From positions 1-64,000 of the IMG/VR virus record IMGVR_UViG_3300009149_000023: a DNA stretch of 64,000 bases; one strand, 5' to 3'. Below are positions 59,148 to 64,000 of the stretch, piece after piece (within the stretch, counting starts at the first letter, position 1; every line of letters starts with the position of its first letter). The notes beneath the pieces are model-generated. The model saw only the letters and a program-made list of their open reading frames with translations. It had not been told where the DNA came from and did no database searches. Origin of the DNA: a virus. The position numbers and the translations under genes were made by a program.

Positions 59148-62100
59148 ATGAATGATAAAGATCTAATTATTCTACAAGGTTTGCTTGAAGAACTAAGAAC
59201 GCAGACCCGTACGGAAATTGCTCAAAAAGTAGAAACTCTTCTTGTTGAAGCTAACAAAGATTCCTTTACCAAAAAAGACGTAAATGAATTAAAGAAAGTA
59301 CTTAAAGATATTGAGAAGTCTGCTGATATAGGTAATGCTGACTTAGCTGAAACAGTTACCGACGTAAAGCGGGTCCTTGAGAAAAGTTCCCCTAAACTTG
59401 ATACATTAAATAAAACAGTTAGAGGCACAACAGGCGCAATTGATAAGTCTTCTAGAAGTATATCAGGCGCAGTAAAAGAATCAGCTCGAGAGTCTGCAGG
59501 ATTAATATCAACTCCTATTAGACTACTAGACAAGACAATGAAGATGTCTGCTAATGCAGTTAGTTCTTTAGCTTTAGCTTCTACCTCTACTGTCAGAGGA
59601 GCTAATGCAAGATTAGGTGTAAGAATAGGATCCGACTTAACTAGACTTAGAGAAAGCCTTTTAGAAAGAGATGACTTCCATAGAGATAGCGAAGAGACTT
59701 TAGTTGAAAGCATAGCTTTTGCTATTCCTTATAGACTTAAACAGTTAGCTGAGATAAGTGGAAACTTTGCTTCGTCCTTTGCTGGAAAGATGACGGATGC
59801 CTTTTCAACAGGCACTGGGATACAGTTTGGTACTTTAATTGATGAAGTAAAGAAGATAAACCCTGTATTGACGGGATTAGGTAAACTTGTAGGCGCAGTG
59901 TTTTCTCCTATAGGATCACTATTTAAGTTACTACACGGTGTACTGTCTTCCACCTTTAAGAAAACATTCAGTTACTTAATTTCTGGTATTGGAGGTTTAT
60001 TTTCTCCTATTACTAATAGATTCACTAAAGAGGGAAGAGAAAAGCTAGACGAGTACGCATTTCAGCATAAGCAGATGCGCACACTAGAAAAGATTGAAGC
60101 TAATACTAAAGAAGCAGCTAAAGGAAAAGGCGGCAGTATACTAAGTGCGCCTTTTAGAATGATTAGGTGGTTAGCTAAACTTCCTTTAAATATGATTACA
60201 GGCGGGCTAGCTACTTTAGCTAATCCTGCTGCTTTAATAAGCTTACTTGCTAAGTCTTTAGGTTTCCTAGCTGTAGGCGGTTTAGGCGCAGCTGTACTAT
60301 TACCTCCACAACAAAGACGACAAGTTGCAGCAGCTATGTTTAAATATCTGCCTAGTGCTATTAAACCAGGCTTCCTTAAAGCTTTCGGTGCAGCAGGCGC
60401 AGGTTTATTTGGAGATCAAGATGTAAATGATTGGGAGAAGGACGCTGCAGAAGATGCTAAGACTAGTGATAGACAAAAAATTACTGATGCATATTATGAA
60501 AAAATGCTTGATGGAATTGGTAATGTTAAATCAGGTGTAGGCTCACTAAAAGATAAGATGGCAAAGCCTTTAGGTACCATCGCAGACTATAGTAAACGAG
60601 GCGCTAAGAATACACAAGACATGGCACTGGACCTTTCTACCTCTTTTAAGAAAGGTGGTGTGTTCGGTGTATTAGGCTTCCTTGCTAAACAATGGCTTAA
60701 ATTTGAATTCTTTAAGATAGGTTTAGCTTTAAAAGGATTAGTATGGTTAATGAATCCTTTTAGATGGGTTAAGGTGTTTACTAAAACACTAGCTGGAGCG
60801 CTAACAAGTGTTACTAGAGGCATTGGTGGTATGCTAGGCAATGCTTTTAAGAAAACTACGGATCTTGTACTGTGGCCCTTCAAGAAAGCACTCGCTATAC
60901 CTAAAGCGCTAGGTAAAGGTATCTTAGGTATGTTCGGAGTTAAGTTTGACAAAGATATGGAAAAGAAGAAACAATCTTTGTTTGGCAAGTTATTCTCTTT
61001 CGGTAAGAAAGAAGAAGAAAAGAAGAAAGGCTTCTGGGGAAGTCTATTTCCTGATAAGAAAAAAGAGAAAGAAAATATCATAGGAACTATCACTACTAAA
61101 GGGAAAGAGTTTTGGAATAAGTTCTTCCCTGGTAAAAAAGAAGTTGAGAAACAGAAACAAGGCTTGTTCGGTACTTTACTTGGCAAAGGTAAAAAATTAT
61201 GGGATGATTTCTTTCCTGATAAGAAAGAAGCTGCAAAGAAGAAAGATGATCTATTCGGTACTATATTTAGTAAAGGAAAGGATTTATTCAAAGGCCTCTT
61301 TGCTGACAAGAAGGGTGCTGCTGAAAAAGTTGTAAAGCAGCAAACTGCTGCGGGGAAAACATCTGCAGCTACTGGTACAATAGAGCCTCCTAAAAAGAAC
61401 ACTAGCAAAGTGATGAGTTACAAAGAGTGGCAGGCTTTATCGAAAAAAGAACAAGATCTATCTAACGATTTTAGTGGCCAAACGTCTCACCTAACTGCAG
61501 AGAAAGTTACAGGCACAATAAAGCTGCCTGAAAAGAAAACACTTAAGCAGAAGGCGCAAGAAAAGCTTAACTCAGTAAAACAATCATGGGAAAACTTTTA
61601 TAAAAGTAATGAAGAAGCGGTTGAACAAACAACAGCTACCGTAGATGATTTAAACGCAAAGCAAGAGACTAAGTCTAAGAAACTATTTAATGTTTTTAAG
61701 ACAAATCTTGCTAAGCTATCTGGTGGCATGTTTGACTTTTGGAATTTTGCACAAGACGGGCAAGGTAACATAATAGACAAAGTAATACTAAGTTCTGATA
61801 AACATCTTGAACAAGCAAATAAAGCAAATAAACAAGCTGAAGAACTTTTAAGCACAATAGATGTTGACCTTTCTCAATTTCAAGTATCTCAAGAAAAGTT
61901 AACAACACAGGCTGAAGAGCAGACTGGAACTATAACGGATAGCATCTGGAAGTTTGCTAGAAAAGGATTAGAGCAAGCTGATGGTTTAAGAAAGAAGTTG
62001 CTTGGACAAGAAACCAGAATACTAGAAATTGATGGTGAGCAAGTTGCAGCGGCTTCTGAAGAAAGAAAGAAATCCCTTGAAGAAATTGTCATGGGTTCGG

Positions 62101-63896
62101 AAAAGAATTTAGGAAGTAAAATAGACTTAATAGCTGCCGGCAAAGGTTTCTTAACAGGAACAGCTGTTACGGGTAGCCCTGTACTTGGTTTAATAAATGC
62201 AATTAGATCGAGTCAAAAATCTTCAGCAGGAGACATAACAACTTCCGTAGGAGCATTAGAGCAACGTATGATGACTGCTAATGATTTACTACAGGGTATA
62301 TTAGGAGCTATTAGAGAGTCAGGTAGTGTAAGTGTTGCTGATAAAGCAGTAGCAGACTTCGCTAATGCAACTTCTTGGAACTTAATAGAAAAGCTTGATG
62401 AGGCTGTAGTTCCTGAAGTTAAGGAAGTTGCAGAAAAGAAAGAACCTTCTAAGATAGAAGCATTAGGTGCACTGTCTCCTGCCGAAGAAAAGAAAGAGGC
62501 AACTACATTTGCTGCTACCGTAAGTGCAAGTGAAAGTCTTAAAGCAATTAGAAGTGCTTTGTTAGGAGAAGGAGAAGCAGGCAAAGGTATAGTTGGCATG
62601 TTAGGAGGGTTATTCCATCGCAAGGATAAAGAGGAATCTTCCGGTCTTCTTGGAGGCTTATTAGCAGGCGTAACAAACGCTGTTTCTGGATTAACCTCTA
62701 CTTTTACCGGTGCTGTTGCCGGAGGTCTTTCCGGGCTACTTGCAGGGCTTCTTCCGTGGGTTACAGGTACAGCACTTCCTGCTATAATGGGTGTCCTTAC
62801 AGGAGCAGCTACAATGGCTCTTATTACAGCTGCAGTGGTCCTGGCTCTAAAAATCGGTACTGACTTAGGTACTGCTTTGCGAAAGATGCGAGAGTATAGT
62901 AGAGTCTTGAAAGAAGAAGAATTTAATGTTGACCAAAAAAGAGGTATTTTAGAACTTGCTCAAGATATACAGTCTGGTAAAAAACAATTTGCATCTGAGA
63001 AAGAAAAAAGGGATGCAACTGCTAGTATAGTATTCTCAGCACAAGAAGCGCTTAAAACACAGAAAGAGGCTCAGGAAAAACTTGCGAGTATGCAACAAGA
63101 CTACTCAAAAATGGGTTTCTTAGAAAAAAAGAAACAGGCAGTAGCAATGGCTGGACTACAAGCTAGAGTAGACTCAATGAAAACAGAAGGTAAAATGTCT
63201 GAGCAAGCAATTGCACTGTTAACAGCGCCTAAGGAGCATCTTGAAAAACTGGGGATTAAGTATGCAAAGAACGTACAAACACCAGAATCAATACTTGAAG
63301 CGAATAAGTCGTATACACAATTTATGCAAAACAAGAAAGACGGTAAACAGCAGACAGATAGCTATTTCTCAACGTTTACTCCCGAGAAACTTGCGACTTA
63401 TGGGAAGGCAATTGAAGCACACAAAGCTGTAGCTGATCAGTATATTGCGAGCAAACCAGACTTTACACACTTAAAAAATCCTACAGGTATTCTTAATACA
63501 GGGGCTGACTTTAAGCCATTTAAGTCAGGAGAGGAAGAAGACAAATGGTGGAATGATGCCTACCTTGAAAGGATGAAGAAAAGAGAAGAAACTGGTATTA
63601 TTAAACAGGGGGCAGAAACTTGGGAAGCTCCTACATTTGAAGAAGAACGTATGGCAGCTGAAGAAGCAGCAAGACAAAAGAAAATGAAGGATGAAGAAAA
63701 GGGTAGAAATTCACTAGGAAAAGAACTTGCCGCAGGTGCAAAAACAACAGCTAGTACTTTAGCCGCAGCCTTTAACAGCTTTACACAGTCATCCTCTACA
63801 AGTTCAAATGTTTCTAATAATAGTAACGTTACACATAACAATCCAATTATGGCATATGACAATGACAGAGTCCGAGCACTTCATGGGAGAGGATAA
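59148..63896 (+). CDS. Tape measure protein, 1582 aa
   Basis: The longest frame in the window. N-terminus is helical and coiled-coil-like; hydrophobic patches occur at about 338-387 ('MITGGLATLANPAALISLLA', 'FLAVGGLGAAVLLP') and about 1197-1238 ('GLLAGLLPWVTGTALPAIMG', then 'ATMALITAAVVLALKIG'), typical of tape measures that insert in the host membrane. Residues ~600-720 carry four imperfect ~30-residue repeats of the form 'LFGTLL.KGKKLW.DFFPDKKE'. Long helical regions follow. At about 1.5 angstrom per residue (a rule for tape measures) the tail would be roughly 235 nm, long for a myovirus. AAGGAG precedes ATG. Confidence 0.85.
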   Translation: MNDKDLIILQGLLEELRTQTRTEIAQKVETLLVEANKDSFTKKDVNELKKVLKDIEKSADIGNADLAETVTDVKRVLEKSSPKLDTLNKTVRGTTGAIDKSSRSISGAVKESARESAGLISTPIRLLDKTMKMSANAVSSLALASTSTVRGANARLGVRIGSDLTRLRESLLERDDFHRDSEETLVESIAFAIPYRLKQLAEISGNFASSFAGKMTDAFSTGTGIQFGTLIDEVKKINPVLTGLGKLVGAVFSPIGSLFKLLHGVLSSTFKKTFSYLISGIGGLFSPITNRFTKEGREKLDEYAFQHKQMRTLEKIEANTKEAAKGKGGSILSAPFRMIRWLAKLPLNMITGGLATLANPAALISLLAKSLGFLAVGGLGAAVLLPPQQRRQVAAAMFKYLPSAIKPGFLKAFGAAGAGLFGDQDVNDWEKDAAEDAKTSDRQKITDAYYEKMLDGIGNVKSGVGSLKDKMAKPLGTIADYSKRGAKNTQDMALDLSTSFKKGGVFGVLGFLAKQWLKFEFFKIGLALKGLVWLMNPFRWVKVFTKTLAGALTSVTRGIGGMLGNAFKKTTDLVLWPFKKALAIPKALGKGILGMFGVKFDKDMEKKKQSLFGKLFSFGKKEEEKKKGFWGSLFPDKKKEKENIIGTITTKGKEFWNKFFPGKKEVEKQKQGLFGTLLGKGKKLWDDFFPDKKEAAKKKDDLFGTIFSKGKDLFKGLFADKKGAAEKVVKQQTAAGKTSAATGTIEPPKKNTSKVMSYKEWQALSKKEQDLSNDFSGQTSHLTAEKVTGTIKLPEKKTLKQKAQEKLNSVKQSWENFYKSNEEAVEQTTATVDDLNAKQETKSKKLFNVFKTNLAKLSGGMFDFWNFAQDGQGNIIDKVILSSDKHLEQANKANKQAEELLSTIDVDLSQFQVSQEKLTTQAEEQTGTITDSIWKFARKGLEQADGLRKKLLGQETRILEIDGEQVAAASEERKKSLEEIVMGSEKNLGSKIDLIAAGKGFLTGTAVTGSPVLGLINAIRSSQKSSAGDITTSVGALEQRMMTANDLLQGILGAIRESGSVSVADKAVADFANATSWNLIEKLDEAVVPEVKEVAEKKEPSKIEALGALSPAEEKKEATTFAATVSASESLKAIRSALLGEGEAGKGIVGMLGGLFHRKDKEESSGLLGGLLAGVTNAVSGLTSTFTGAVAGGLSGLLAGLLPWVTGTALPAIMGVLTGAATMALITAAVVLALKIGTDLGTALRKMREYSRVLKEEEFNVDQKRGILELAQDIQSGKKQFASEKEKRDATASIVFSAQEALKTQKEAQEKLASMQQDYSKMGFLEKKKQAVAMAGLQARVDSMKTEGKMSEQAIALLTAPKEHLEKLGIKYAKNVQTPESILEANKSYTQFMQNKKDGKQQTDSYFSTFTPEKLATYGKAIEAHKAVADQYIASKPDFTHLKNPTGILNTGADFKPFKSGEEEDKWWNDAYLERMKKREETGIIKQGAETWEAPTFEEERMAAEEAARQKKMKDEEKGRNSLGKELAAGAKTTASTLAAAFNSFTQSSSTSSNVSNNSNVTHNNPIMAYDNDRVRALHGRG

Positions 63897-64000
63897 TGAG
63901 CACTGGATCTTTAGTTAGGCACTATTATCAATACTTAGAAGAATACATTACTATGACGCATAGTACGTATAGTAAAAGCGGCAATGCGGTTTATTGTGAT
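63896..64000 (+). CDS. Partial gene at the right window edge
   Basis: Starts at ATG 63896, sharing one base with the tape-measure stop (TAATG), with GGGAGAGG upstream. Visible protein is 35 residues ('MSTGSLVRHYYQYLEEYITM', then 'THSTYSKSGNAVYCD') and continues beyond the window. By position it should be a further tail or baseplate protein. Confidence 0.6.
   Translation, partial: MSTGSLVRHYYQYLEEYITMTHSTYSKSGNAVYCD

Noticed and set aside
1-64000. Whole-genome reassignment of TAA as a sense codon
   Set aside because: Many well-bounded genes end in TAA with terminators or non-coding sequence after it, so TAA is a stop in general; only two interruptions look coherent.
1-64000. tRNA genes, CRISPR arrays, insertion sequences, integrase or attachment sites
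   Set aside because: I found no cloverleaf-like sequence, regularly spaced repeats, transposase motifs or recombinase genes by reading; the intergenic space is too small for most of them.

Overview
This window looks like about 64 kb of a large, AT-rich, contractile-tailed (myovirus) phage genome; GC is judged by eye to be in the mid 30s. It carries a T4-type head set (portal, prohead protease, gp23-like major capsid protein, large terminase), a very long tape measure, a gp5-like baseplate spike, several tail-fibre genes and its own two-subunit RNA polymerase. Genes are packed tightly, with strong AGGAGG ribosome sites, frequent stop/start overlaps and some TTG or GTG starts. I see no tRNA gene, CRISPR array, insertion sequence or integrase, and no gene-free stretch longer than 300 bases. 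The host cannot be read directly. The strong Shine-Dalgarno sites and the Bacillus/Thermotoga-type SpeD and SpoIIAA-like genes would fit a low-GC Gram-positive host, but that is inference.

Layout. Bases 1-16672 are all on the minus strand: a signal-peptide beta-helix protein cut by the window edge, short fibre proteins, a Cas4-like nuclease, a set of helical and membrane-spanning proteins of unknown function, the baseplate spike, and further unknown proteins. A short divergent region (16673-16819) separates this arm from the plus-strand genes that fill the rest. These begin with unknown or connector-like proteins (16.8-21.0 kb), a HAD nucleotidase, and RNA polymerase beta-prime and beta (21.7-28.4 kb). 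Next is an accessory island of small unknown genes ending in a SpeD-like decarboxylase and a SpoIIAA-like STAS protein (28.5-33.0 kb). Three paralogous tail fibres follow (33.5-42.0 kb), then small genes and acidic proteins (42-46 kb), the head cassette (46.2-52.0 kb), an M48-like metallopeptidase, and tail/baseplate hub proteins, terminase and tape measure (53-64 kb).

Regulation. A 12-base motif, AACACAACAATT or a close variant, recurs six times, each 22-56 bases upstream of the first gene of a transcription block and on the matching strand. It resembles the AACA-N6-TW late promoter that I recall for phage AR9, which is read by a phage multisubunit RNA polymerase. The simplest model is that the 21.7-28.4 kb polymerase reads these promoters. 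Four strong terminator-like hairpins punctuate the plus-strand arm.

Points that stand out: an in-frame TAA inside the middle tail fibre; a second in-frame TAA between SpeD and a clear helix-turn-helix segment; a phage anti-anti-sigma (STAS) protein next to SpeD; unsplit beta and beta-prime subunits in a phage; an exact 21-residue His-Asp-Asp ladder in the spike; an acidic protein with six or seven copies of one short helix before the head genes; and a recent 42-bp tandem duplication that creates a 44-residue partial paralogue.
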